This document shows, in pieces, positions 26,361 through 34,786 of a DNA stretch of 64,000 nt; within the stretch, counting starts at the first letter, position 1; each line of letters begins with the position of its first letter. The notes under the pieces were generated by a model. It worked only from the letters and a program-made list of their open reading frames with translations. It had not been told where the DNA came from and did not search any database. The stretch lies in contig DASSSY010000002.1 of assembly GCA_035708205.1 (NCBI GenBank), positions 124,001 to 188,000 on the forward strand. The letters run 5' to 3'. Source of the DNA: DASSSY01 sp035708205. Its GTDB lineage: Bacteria; Bacteroidota; Bacteroidia; Chitinophagales; Chitinophagaceae. A program made the position numbers and the translations under genes.

Positions 26361-27575
26361 TTAGTCGCCCACGAGAATGGTAGCGATGATAAAGGCCAGC
26401 ACGGAAATGATGAGGCCAAACATGAAAATATTGTAAGAAATGCGCAGGAGCTTGTATTTTCTTCCTAATACCACGCCCTGCGCGTAAACGTCCTGGATGA
26501 GCGAGCCATAAAGGAAATCACGGTCGTCCATAACCTGCCACATGCCTTCTGTGTAAGCTTCCAGGCTCATCTTATAGAAGTTGCCGAAAAACAGCAGGTT
26601 GACTTTCTTTTGGGCTATTTCGTCCCTGGTAAATTTTCCTTTCGGGATCGTAGGCCGTGTGGCCAGGATGGAAAAAATAATGGTGGCGACGCAGACGGCC
26701 AGGATGATAAAGGTGGGAATGGTTAAATACTGGTTGTTGTCCAGCTTGCGTAGCAGCAGGCTGATGATAGCGGACAGAATGATCGAATTGACCGTTATCA
26801 TGATGTGGGCCTTATTGTCGGCCATGTTGCTCAGGCGCTGATTATTGCTGGAAGATACGCGGAACATGGTTTCAATGCCTTTATCCGGCCGCTTTTTATC
26901 TTCTTTTTTGCTCTTCGCCACTGCCGGCGATGCCGTAACTGCTCCGGGGATGCGCTTGACCTCTTCTTTTTTATCTTTTTGCGCGGCTTCCTTATCCATT
27001 AGTCGCTTAAGGTTTTTGTCTTTAGTATCACTTAGCAGCAACTGGCAATATTCCGTGTGGTAGTGGTGGTTCTGCAATAGCCGGATCGTTCCTTGCCGCC
27101 ATTCGCTGCCGCTGAAACGTTTGCCGGAAAGCGCTTCTTTTTCCCGGCGCATCCGTTTATTGGTCGCCTTGAAGTTATCCGTGCCTAAGTGATAAAGGTC
27201 CGCATCGCAAACAATTTTTTCCAAAAGATTTCCAGGACTTTGCGGCAGGCGCGTGGCCAGGATGCAACCGGTTACGGCTTCGATAATCTTTTCGTCAACC
27301 TGCTTCTGCCTTAAAAAATCAGCGGCCAGGACTGCACCGCCGGCTTCATGGTTTTCCGGTTGGCTGAAATAGCCGGTGTCATGAAACCATGCCGCTGCCA
27401 TGACCGTAAAAAAATCCTGTTCGTCCAGCTGGAAATGATTGGCGATGTCCCCGGTGGCTGCTACCACATGTTCGGTATGCCGGATGTTGTGATAGACATA
27501 CCGGGCATCGTCATGACCGGCGAAAAACCGGCGGACATAATCTTCAAGAGCGGGCAAAAGCTGGTCGTAGTTCAT
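26361..27575 (-). CDS. HD-domain phosphohydrolase fused to a Pycsar-effector-type (PycTM) membrane domain
   Basis: This 404-aa two-domain protein starts with an HD hydrolase (about 1-200) with metal-ligand pattern NIRHTEHV (H33, H36), WFHDTGYF (H65, D66) and CDADLYHLG (D124). A lysine-rich linker (about 195-235) follows. The C-terminal domain is DUF5706/PycTM: it opens with LSNMADNKAHIMITVNSIIL and has three hydrophobic helices, the last at the very C-terminus. PycTM is the membrane effector of Pycsar anti-phage systems and is activated there by cyclic nucleotides. No cyclase lies nearby. The gene leads the ppk1 operon (11-nt gap), so a role in nucleotide or polyphosphate signalling is possible. 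Domain calls are strong; function is open. Confidence 0.85.
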   Translation of the reverse strand: MNYDQLLPALEDYVRRFFAGHDDARYVYHNIRHTEHVVAATGDIANHFQLDEQDFFTVMAAAWFHDTGYFSQPENHEAGGAVLAADFLRQKQVDEKIIEAVTGCILATRLPQSPGNLLEKIVCDADLYHLGTDNFKATNKRMRREKEALSGKRFSGSEWRQGTIRLLQNHHYHTEYCQLLLSDTKDKNLKRLMDKEAAQKDKKEEVKRIPGAVTASPAVAKSKKEDKKRPDKGIETMFRVSSSNNQRLSNMADNKAHIMITVNSIILSAIISLLLRKLDNNQYLTIPTFIILAVCVATIIFSILATRPTIPKGKFTRDEIAQKKVNLLFFGNFYKMSLEAYTEGMWQVMDDRDFLYGSLIQDVYAQGVVLGRKYKLLRISYNIFMFGLIISVLAFIIATILVGD

Positions 27576-27818
27576 GCATCAACATTTTAGCAGCGTTTTA
27601 TGGTGACATTCATTTCAGTACGAATGTTTTGTAAAAATAAAATAAATTGCCAGATTGTAAAGCGATTTGGACCATCACCTGAGAAATGTGGTGACCGGGG
27701 CGGTACCGAACACAGGGGAAACCAATGCTCCGAGTCTTTTGTGCCGTTACCAGCAGAATAAAGCTTTATGCTGCCCTTGCATTATCCCGTGGCTTGCCTG
27801 AAGTAATTCTGCACAAGC

Positions 27819-29213
27819 TTACAAACCTATTTCCCGTTTGAGCGCCCCTACAAATTCTTCAAGCTTAATCGTGGTTTGCTCGCCGGTAGCCATATTCTTC
27901 AGCCCAATGGACTGGGCAGACAACTCCTGCTCGCCCATGATACCGACAAAAGGGATCAACCGCTTGTCCGCATATTTCATTTGCTTGTCCATTTTTTTGA
28001 CATCGGGATAGATTTCAGCGGGAATGCCTTCTTTCCTTAATTGCTGCAATAGCGTCAAAAGCTGTCGCTGCACGTTTTTACCCTGGTTGAGCAGCAGGAT
28101 CTTTGTTTCCGGGCGGACAATGGATTCGGGAAATAGATCCAGGGTTTCCATGACATCGAAGATGCGGTCCACGCCGAAAGAAACGCCCACACCGGATAGG
28201 CCTTTCAGTCCGAAAAGCCCGGTCAGGTCATCATAGCGGCCGCCGCCGCCGATGCTGCCCATCGGGGTGGCTTCGGTGATCACTTCAGCGATGAAACCGG
28301 TGTAATAGTTCAGGCCCCGTGCCAGGGAACAATCGAATTCCATGCGGCTGCCCGCCGGCGTGCCGCCCATCTGCTCAAAAGCTTCAAAGGTTTCCCGGAG
28401 CTCGGCAAGTCCTTTTCGGGCTGTTTCACTACCGGAAAGCAAGGTCTCAATGCGTTTCAGCTCCTCTTTTATGGATTGACCGCGGTTCAGATAGTCGTTA
28501 ATAAAGTGACATTGTTCCGCGCTGAGGCCCGTTTTTTCCAGTTCCTGCTGCACGCCCTCCGCACCGATCTTATCTGATTTATCAATGGCCACCGTGATGT
28601 CCGTAAGCTTTTCCGGTATGCCGCAACATTCCGCCAGGCCGGCCAGGATTTTCCGGTTATTGACGCGCAGCACGATACCGGGAATGTTCAGTTCCGCGAA
28701 AGCCTGGGCATAAATAGAAAGCAATTCAGCTTCGTTCAGCAGGGAATCGCTGCCTACTATATCGGCATCGCATTGCCAGAACTCTCGGTAGCGGCCTTTT
28801 TGAGGCCTGTCAGCCCGCCAGACGGGCTGCATCTGGTACCGGCGGAAAGGAAAAGCCAGCGCATTCTGATGCATCACGACAAAGCGGGCAAAGGGAATGG
28901 TCAGGTCGTAGCGTAAAGCCCGTTCGGTCAGGCCGGCATCATTTTTACCTTCCAGCGCATTGTCAAAAGCTTTTTGAAATTGCTCTTTCTTTTGAGGATT
29001 GTTCAGCCCGTTATTCAGGATCTTGAAGATCAGCCGGTCGCCTTCCTCGCCGTATTTGCCCATTAAGGTATCCAGGTTTTCAAAGGCCGGCGTTTCAATG
29101 GGTAAAAAGCCGGACCGCTCGAAAACAGAACGCAGAATATTTAAAATATATTGACGTTTTCTGACTATTTCCGGACTGAAATCACGTGTGCCTTGTGGAA
29201 TACCAGGTTTCAT
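27819..29213 (-). CDS. hisS: Histidine--tRNA ligase
   Basis: This 464-aa class II synthetase charges tRNA-His. The N-terminus GIPQGTRDFSPE is the usual beginning, so the start is the ATG at 29213 although the frame is open to 29285. Motif 2 region RPQKGRYREFWQCDADIVG, the histidine loop LARGLNYYTGFIAEV and motif 3 GVGVSFGVDRIFDVM are intact. The C-terminal anticodon domain begins near residue 365 (TKILLLNQGK). No exact promoter box was found upstream; minus-strand GAAGTTTG at 29257-29264 is one base off the consensus. Confidence 0.96.
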   Translation of the reverse strand: MKPGIPQGTRDFSPEIVRKRQYILNILRSVFERSGFLPIETPAFENLDTLMGKYGEEGDRLIFKILNNGLNNPQKKEQFQKAFDNALEGKNDAGLTERALRYDLTIPFARFVVMHQNALAFPFRRYQMQPVWRADRPQKGRYREFWQCDADIVGSDSLLNEAELLSIYAQAFAELNIPGIVLRVNNRKILAGLAECCGIPEKLTDITVAIDKSDKIGAEGVQQELEKTGLSAEQCHFINDYLNRGQSIKEELKRIETLLSGSETARKGLAELRETFEAFEQMGGTPAGSRMEFDCSLARGLNYYTGFIAEVITEATPMGSIGGGGRYDDLTGLFGLKGLSGVGVSFGVDRIFDVMETLDLFPESIVRPETKILLLNQGKNVQRQLLTLLQQLRKEGIPAEIYPDVKKMDKQMKYADKRLIPFVGIMGEQELSAQSIGLKNMATGEQTTIKLEEFVGALKREIGL

Positions 29214-29827
29214 TATTTTTCTGAATTTGATTAAACAGGGTTGAATTTCCTTGGCGCAAACTTCGGAAAAAATCATGAGCCGCATGGGACAATGGTGGAT
29301 TAAAAATTATGAATTGAAGATATATTCCCGCGTTTTGCACCCTTTTTACGTAAAACCAATTTTGTGTGTTGGGTTGTTGAGTGATGAAGTGATATGATGA
29401 TGAAGAAGGCCGTCGCCAGGTGACCGTAAGCTGTTTCCGGTGGCGCAGACTTACAACTTCATCAAGGCATACGTTAGCCATGAGTTATAGAGCTGTATGG
29501 CAATGGTTTCATATCGTGTGCTTGAGGAGATTAATAAGAAAAGTGAAGCTCGTCCGCAATTACGGATAACGCCGGCAAATTCGCGGACTTTGTCAAATCT
29601 GGCGTCCGTAGGTGCGCAGGCAACCGGATATTTTTAAAGTTTTTACTGAAAATCCGCTGTTCACGTTGGATTTTAACGTCATAAATACTACTTTCGGCCA
29701 TCCCGATGAACATTTCATTGATGCAGCACCAATTATTTTTATCTTTCATCCAGAATGCAGCCGCTGCTTTTGAAACCGGAAATTATCCGGCCGGGATCAT
29801 TATTGATAAAAAAGATAATCACAAAAT
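29214..29827. other. Gene-free stretch between hisS and the amino acid permease
   Basis: No convincing gene was found. The stretch 29364-29406 is low-complexity (repeated GTTGTTGAGTGATGAAG/ATGATGATGAAG). Small hairpins occur at ACGTT/AACGT (within about 29660-29690) and CCGGA/TCCGG (about 29775-29790). A near promoter box TATCTTTC (29740-29747) precedes the permease by 80 nt. Open frames here have no recognised similarity. Confidence 0.5.
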
Positions 29828-31591
29828 ATGGGCATACTTGTAAGAAAACCATTAAACGCTTTACTAGCCGAAGCTTCGGAATCCGAAAAGGGTCTTAAGA
29901 AAACGCTTAGTTCCCGATCGCTGGTCGCCCTGGGTATCGGTGCTATTGTTGGTGCCGGGCTGTTTTCCATTACAGGTATGGCCGCAGCCAATTATGCCGG
30001 GCCGGGCATTATGATATCTTTCATTATCGCGGCCATTGGCTGCGCCTTTGCAGGCCTTTGCTATGCCGAATTTGCTTCTATGATCCCGGTGGCCGGCAGC
30101 GCTTACACTTATTCCTATGCCACTATGGGCGAATTTATAGCCTGGATCATCGGTTGGGATTTAGTCCTGGAATATGCCGTGGGCGCCGCTACGGTGGCCT
30201 CCAGCTGGTCGGGCTATTTCGCGGAGCTGTTTAAATCTTTCGGGGTCGCTCTTCCGCCGGAATTAATGATGACCCCTTTTGACACTTTAAAGATGGCGGA
30301 CGGCTCCATTGTTCATGGCATCCTGAACCTGCCGGCGATCTTCATTGTAGTGGTCATGTCCTTGGTGCTGATCCGCGGTATGAGTGAATCCGCGTGGGTC
30401 AACGGCATCATTGTTGTGCTGAAGGTTTCTATTGTTATTGTCTTTATCATCATAGGTTTTCGCTACATACGTCCTGAAAACCTGCAACCTTTGGTGCCGG
30501 CTAATACCGGGACTTTCGGAAGTTTTGGGTGGTCAGGGATTATCAGGGCGGCGGCGGTCGTTTTCTTTGCCTATATCGGTTTCGACGCCGTATCGACCGC
30601 CGCGCAGGAAACCAAGGACCCTAAGAAATCCATGCCTATTGGTATCCTGGGCTCTTTAGTTATCTGTACCATTCTTTATATTTTCTTTGCTTATGTCATG
30701 ACCGGCGTAGCCAACTATAAGATGTTCAATGCCGGTGGCGGCAGCGATCTGGCCCCTGTGGCCATCGCGATCAAGCAAATGGGGCCTGTGGGGATTAATG
30801 GCGTTGTGACGCCTGCTTATCCCTGGCTGAACACGGCTATTATTATTGCCATCCTGCTGGGTTATTCTTCCGTAATCCTAGTCATGCTGCTGGGGCAAAG
30901 CCGTGTGTTTTATTCGATGAGTAACGACGGGCTTCTGCCCCGCGTATTTGCACAAATACATCCCAGACATCGGACGCCCTACAAGTCCAACTTGCTGTTT
31001 ATGATATTCGTGGCGGTTTTCGCGGCCTTCATACCCGGCAGGATCGTGGGCGAAATGACAAGTATCGGCACTTTATTCGCGTTTATTTTAGTGTGTATCG
31101 GCGTCCTGGTTATGCGCAAGCATATGAAAGATGCGCCGCGCGCTTTCCGTGTACCCTTGGTTCCCTGGATCCCTATCCTGGGCGTGGCCACCTGTTTGTT
31201 TATGATGGTATTCCTGCCTTTCGACACCTGGATCCGGCTGATTGCCTGGATGATCCTTGGCCTGGATGTCTATGCGGGTTTCGGCATGCGTCATAGCCTG
31301 CTGAAAGAAAAAGGGTATGACCGCAAGGGGCATCGTACCGTTAATATTACGGTTATTATTATTTCCATTGCGCTTATTATTTTAGCGCTCCTGCATCATT
31401 ATACGCCCGAAATAACCGCTTTTTTCCATAATATGAAGGAATTCGGGCTGAAAGGAGCTTTTTCCGCTTCTTATGATATTGCCGTGATTAAGGATTATGT
31501 GATTTTCTATTTCTCCTTAATATTTGGCGCTATTCACCTAGGCATTTATGCTGTTAAGGAGATGAGCAGCATAAAACAGGGTAAGGGATAA
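29828..31591 (+). CDS. APC-family amino acid permease
   Basis: This 587-aa inner-membrane transporter of the amino acid-polyamine-organocation superfamily resembles cationic amino acid (CAT/YfnA-like) permeases. The first helix carries the substrate-binding signature GIGAIVGAGLFSITG, followed by FAGLCYAEFASMIPVAGSAY. The helix-6 region FFAYIGFDAVSTAAQE and the loop ETKDPKKSMPIGI are typical. Hydrophobicity shows at least 12 helices plus two additional C-terminal ones after residue 480. It is monocistronic. Substrate is predicted as an amino acid but cannot be specified. Confidence 0.9.
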   Translation: MGILVRKPLNALLAEASESEKGLKKTLSSRSLVALGIGAIVGAGLFSITGMAAANYAGPGIMISFIIAAIGCAFAGLCYAEFASMIPVAGSAYTYSYATMGEFIAWIIGWDLVLEYAVGAATVASSWSGYFAELFKSFGVALPPELMMTPFDTLKMADGSIVHGILNLPAIFIVVVMSLVLIRGMSESAWVNGIIVVLKVSIVIVFIIIGFRYIRPENLQPLVPANTGTFGSFGWSGIIRAAAVVFFAYIGFDAVSTAAQETKDPKKSMPIGILGSLVICTILYIFFAYVMTGVANYKMFNAGGGSDLAPVAIAIKQMGPVGINGVVTPAYPWLNTAIIIAILLGYSSVILVMLLGQSRVFYSMSNDGLLPRVFAQIHPRHRTPYKSNLLFMIFVAVFAAFIPGRIVGEMTSIGTLFAFILVCIGVLVMRKHMKDAPRAFRVPLVPWIPILGVATCLFMMVFLPFDTWIRLIAWMILGLDVYAGFGMRHSLLKEKGYDRKGHRTVNITVIIISIALIILALLHHYTPEITAFFHNMKEFGLKGAFSASYDIAVIKDYVIFYFSLIFGAIHLGIYAVKEMSSIKQGKG

Positions 31592-32113
31592 CGACAGGCA
31601 TTATTATTCCGGTTGTATTAAGGGCCGTGGATTTTCAGGTGCTTCTTCAGGTTGCAATAGAGGATGTCTCAGGAGGTGATATCGGGATAAGCAAAAGGAT
31701 TTGAGATTTTATACCACCGGAATGCTTTGCCGCAGAACTTTTTTAAACGCAAACTTTAGGGAAATGAAGAAATTATTGCCGGCAAGAGGGGCTTATCCCG
31801 TTGTCTTCCGGGCGAATGAGGGTTTCTTTATACAATTTGCGTTCTCTTGTCACTGTAAGAGTAGGGGTTAAAGATATAAATATTTGTAGTATGGTAAATG
31901 CTTTATACCGGGAACAATTTATTAAATGGGACCAGTATAAGCTGGTTATTAAGTCATTAATCTTGTTTGGAAATATTTAATCTGATTTATTTCAATGTGG
32001 CATTATTGTTGCATAAGAATAGGTAATGAAATGGTCGTATTCAATTCTTGCACCTTCCGGTAAGGTTGAAAAGATGAATATGGCTGTAATATTAACCTTT
32101 TAAATGATTAACG
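31592..32113. other. Gene-free stretch upstream of the DUF1328 gene
   Basis: About 520 bp with no gene seen on either strand. It is moderately AT-rich toward the right. A near -7 box (TATTGTTG, about 31999-32006) is one mismatch from consensus. A small hairpin ACCAG/CTGGT lies near 31930-31946. No RNA gene was recognised. Confidence 0.45.
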
Positions 32114-32281
32114 ATGTTACGATTAGCGATTATATTCTTTATTATTGCCATTGTGGCTGCAATCTTCGGCTTTGGCGGTATTGCTGCCGGCGCGGTCGGC
32201 ATTGCTAAGATCCTGTTCTGGATTTTTGTGGTCTTGTTTCTGATCTCCCTGATTACGGGCCTTGGCCGCCGTAACCGGTAA
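32114..32281 (+). CDS. Small membrane protein, DUF1328 (YtjA-like)
   Basis: This 55-aa protein begins MLRLAIIFFIIAIVAAIFGF and continues GGIAAGAVGIAKILF. It ends in a hydrophobic helix and GRRNR. These are the features of the DUF1328 family of 50-60-residue two-helix inner-membrane proteins, found across bacteria and often stress-related. The start is the second ATG of the local cluster, in frame with the family N-terminus. A good terminator follows at 32303-32340. The function of the family is not established. Confidence 0.9.
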   Translation: MLRLAIIFFIIAIVAAIFGFGGIAAGAVGIAKILFWIFVVLFLISLITGLGRRNR

Positions 32282-32302
32282 TTCTAGTTCTTTTTCTCTT
32301 GG

Positions 32303-32340
32303 AAACAGGCAGCGTGATAATAATTATGCTGCCTGTTTTT
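32303..32340 (+). terminator. Terminator after the DUF1328 gene
   Basis: AAACAGGCAGC and GCTGCCTGTTT form a perfect 11-bp stem around a 14-nt loop and end in a T run. Confidence 0.88.
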
Positions 32341-32473
32341 ATTTGCCCGGTACTTTTAATTCTTGCCGTTTTTGTTGATGTCCCTTTCAGCAAATATTAT
32401 CACTGCTGCGGATCCTTTACGGGCCACAATATCTCCGTCAACTTTTACAGAATGCACTTTAATCATTTAATGT

Positions 32474-32481
32474 TACCTTTG
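32474..32481 (+). promoter_or_regulatory. -7 promoter box for yidC
   Basis: TACCTTTG matches TAnnTTTG exactly and is exactly 25 nt before the yidC ATG. Confidence 0.65.
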
Positions 32482-32506
32482 CGCCAAATTTTTTAAGCGT
32501 CTTTTC

Positions 32507-34381
32507 ATGGATCGTAATTCAATTATTGGCTTCATCTTATTGCTGCTCTTAGGAACGGGGTATATTTTTTGGAATAATCACGAGCAAAAAGCTTACCTGG
32601 CGCAAAAAGCCGCAGACTCTGTAGCTGCTGCCAAACGGGTGCAGCTGGCCCCTAAAGCTGCTGCGGATACGGCCGCCTGGGCCGACAGCAGTGCGTTGGC
32701 GCTTCATAGCTCTGCCGATTCGGCTTCCGGTATGCCCGGGGCCTTTCAGGGAGCAGTCACTTACACGACTTTAGCCAATAAGGATCTGGATTTACGTTTT
32801 AGCTCTCGCGGAGGCAATCCGGTAAAGGCTAATTTGCCGAAATATAAGACCTATGGTGGCGCACCTTTGAATTATTTCAACGGAAATGTTAATAAGCTGA
32901 GCTTTGATGTTCCTTATGATGGCCGGATGATCCCTACCAAGGAGCTTAATTTTACACCGGAAATAACAACGCTCGATGATAGCAGTCAGCGGTTGACCAT
33001 GACCGCGGATATGGGCAAAGGCCATAAGGTGATTTTTTACTATGTTCTGCCAAAAGCGGGCTATATGATGACGGCCGGCTTTCGCCTGGTGGGTTTTGAA
33101 AAAGAATTGTCCGGCTTAAAGACCTTGCCATTAACCTGGACGACCCAGGCCTTAAGAACTGAAAAGGATATGAAAAATGAACGCTATTACATGCAGGTTC
33201 ATTTTCAATATAAGGATGGCGATGATGATTATTTTACTCTTAGCCGTTCGCCGGAAGAGAAAATGGAGAAACCGGTAAAATGGTTTAGTGTCCGCAGTCA
33301 TTTTTTCAATTCCACTTTAATTGCCGATAATGATCTGGGCGAGGGTAAATTTGAAGCAAAGGAAAGCAAGACGGACGATTCTACCGTTATTGTCACTAAT
33401 GTCAATTCCTTTGATGTGCCTGTCGCTAATGTTTCGGGCACTTACGATTTTGGGTTTCGCTGGCTGATCAGCCCTAACGATTACCAATTATTGAAATCCT
33501 ATGATTTAGGATTGGAAAACATGATCTCTTTAGGCTATGGCATTTTCTTCTTTGTGAAGTATATTAGCATGTGGGTCATTATTCCATTGTTTGAATTGCT
33601 GACCAGTAATATTGCCAGCGTGGGGCTTTGTATTATTTTACTGATCTTTATCATCCGTTTGTTCCTGTCCTTTTTTACCTATAAAAGCCATTTGTCATCC
33701 GCTAAGATGAAAGCTCTGAAGCCCGAGCTGGATGAATTGAAAAAGAAATTCGGCGATAATTCCCAGCAAATGGGCATGGAGCAGATGAAGCTGTACCGTA
33801 CGGCCGGCGTGAATCCTTTAGGAGGCTGCCTGCCGATGTTGCTGCAAATGCCCTTCCTGTTAGCGGTATATTATTTTATTCCGACCGCTATTGAATTGCG
33901 GCAGGTGCCTTTCCTTTGGTCGAAGGACCTGTCCACCTATGATTCTATCATGAATCTTGGGTTTAACATCCCCTTGTACGGTGATCATGTCAGCTTGTTT
34001 ACTTTGCTAATGACCGCCACCAGTTTGTTTTTGGCCTTGTATAACAAGAATACCATGGGTGGCATGGGCGGCGCCCCGGCGGGAGGCGGTAATGCAGACA
34101 TGACCAAAATGATGAAATACATGCCTTATGTCATGCCCTTCATGTTCTTAGGCTGGTTCAACAGCATGGCGGCCGGTCTGACCTTATATTACACCTGCTC
34201 CAACCTGATCAGCATGGCCCAGCAGTTCGTCATTCAGAAATTTATTATTGATGAAGACAGCATTCATGCTAAGATCCAGGAACGTAAAAACAAACCGGCT
34301 GCGCAAACGACCTCTAAATGGCAGCAACGCCTGAACGAAATGCAGAAAGCGCAGGCCGAAAAGCTTAAGAACAAAAGATAA
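32507..34381 (+). CDS. yidC: Membrane protein insertase YidC
   Basis: YidC inserts and folds inner-membrane proteins alone or with SecYEG. The 624-aa product has an N-terminal anchor (IIGFILLLLLGTGYIFW) and a periplasmic beta-domain at about 80-330. The conserved insertase core at about 350-600 contains FFTYKSHLSSAKMKALKPEL, MELYRTAGVNPLGGCLPM-like residues (read here as KLYRTAGVNPLGGCLPM) and the late helices. The C-terminal tail is basic, as expected for ribosome contact. The promoter box and terminators define a single-gene unit. Confidence 0.97.
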   Translation: MDRNSIIGFILLLLLGTGYIFWNNHEQKAYLAQKAADSVAAAKRVQLAPKAAADTAAWADSSALALHSSADSASGMPGAFQGAVTYTTLANKDLDLRFSSRGGNPVKANLPKYKTYGGAPLNYFNGNVNKLSFDVPYDGRMIPTKELNFTPEITTLDDSSQRLTMTADMGKGHKVIFYYVLPKAGYMMTAGFRLVGFEKELSGLKTLPLTWTTQALRTEKDMKNERYYMQVHFQYKDGDDDYFTLSRSPEEKMEKPVKWFSVRSHFFNSTLIADNDLGEGKFEAKESKTDDSTVIVTNVNSFDVPVANVSGTYDFGFRWLISPNDYQLLKSYDLGLENMISLGYGIFFFVKYISMWVIIPLFELLTSNIASVGLCIILLIFIIRLFLSFFTYKSHLSSAKMKALKPELDELKKKFGDNSQQMGMEQMKLYRTAGVNPLGGCLPMLLQMPFLLAVYYFIPTAIELRQVPFLWSKDLSTYDSIMNLGFNIPLYGDHVSLFTLLMTATSLFLALYNKNTMGGMGGAPAGGGNADMTKMMKYMPYVMPFMFLGWFNSMAAGLTLYYTCSNLISMAQQFVIQKFIIDEDSIHAKIQERKNKPAAQTTSKWQQRLNEMQKAQAEKLKNKR

Positions 34382-34422
34382 GCCGGTTACGCCGGATCGT
34401 GTCTCCTGGTTATCATACTTTG

Positions 34423-34457
34423 AAAGTCCAGAATGCTTAACATTCTGGACTTTTTTT
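34423..34457 (+). terminator. Terminator after yidC
   Basis: AAAGTCCAGAATG and CATTCTGGACTTT form a perfect 13-bp stem with a 5-nt loop, followed by TTTT. Confidence 0.92.
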
Positions 34458-34600
34458 GTTGGGCATGTATATCCGTTATTCCAATACCCCTGGCATTATT
34501 TATAAAAGACAAAGCCGTTTGATCCATCCGCCAAACGGCTGAACCGCTTTGTGCTATTCCTGGATGTAAGACCGGTATTTTTTAATTCTGAACTTTTTTT

Positions 34601-34626
34601 TGTGCATATAAAAATATTTATGCACA
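34601..34626. repeat. Inverted repeat in the rho leader
   Basis: TGTGCATA and TATGCACA form an 8-bp stem around a 10-nt AT-only spacer, preceded by a T8 run. It may be a terminator on the minus strand or an operator. Confidence 0.45.
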
Positions 34627-34747
34627 TTTGCACTGTGAATACTTCCGTTATTCAATCAGAAACAGCATTACCGGGTTTTATTTTCAATAATCGGACAAAA
34701 AATTACGGTAGCATCATTATCAACTCATTCCAATCTTTTTATTAGCG

Positions 34748-34765
34748 GCCTTAAATAATTAAGGC
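34748..34765 (+). promoter_or_regulatory. Hairpin directly upstream of the rho start codon
   Basis: GCCTTAA and TTAAGGC form a perfect 7-bp stem with a 4-nt ATAA loop, ending 21 nt before the rho ATG. It is well placed to influence translation initiation. Confidence 0.45.
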
Positions 34766-34786
34766 TGATTGCAAATTCTATAATTA

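Larger units (their letters stand above)
34382..34786. other. Long leader region between yidC and rho
   Basis: About 400 bp without a gene. It holds the yidC terminator, then three inverted repeats: 34513-34521 with 34532-34540 (AGCCGTTTG/CAAACGGCT), 34601-34608 with 34619-34626, and 34748-34754 with 34759-34765. The open frame at 34551-34745 has no recognised similarity. Confidence 0.5.

Noticed and set aside
29531..29749. 72-aa minus-strand frame upstream of the permease
   Set aside because: No similarity recognised and it covers the likely upstream region of the permease gene.
32299..32496. 65-aa frame between the DUF1328 gene and yidC
   Set aside because: It overlaps the terminator and runs up to the yidC promoter.
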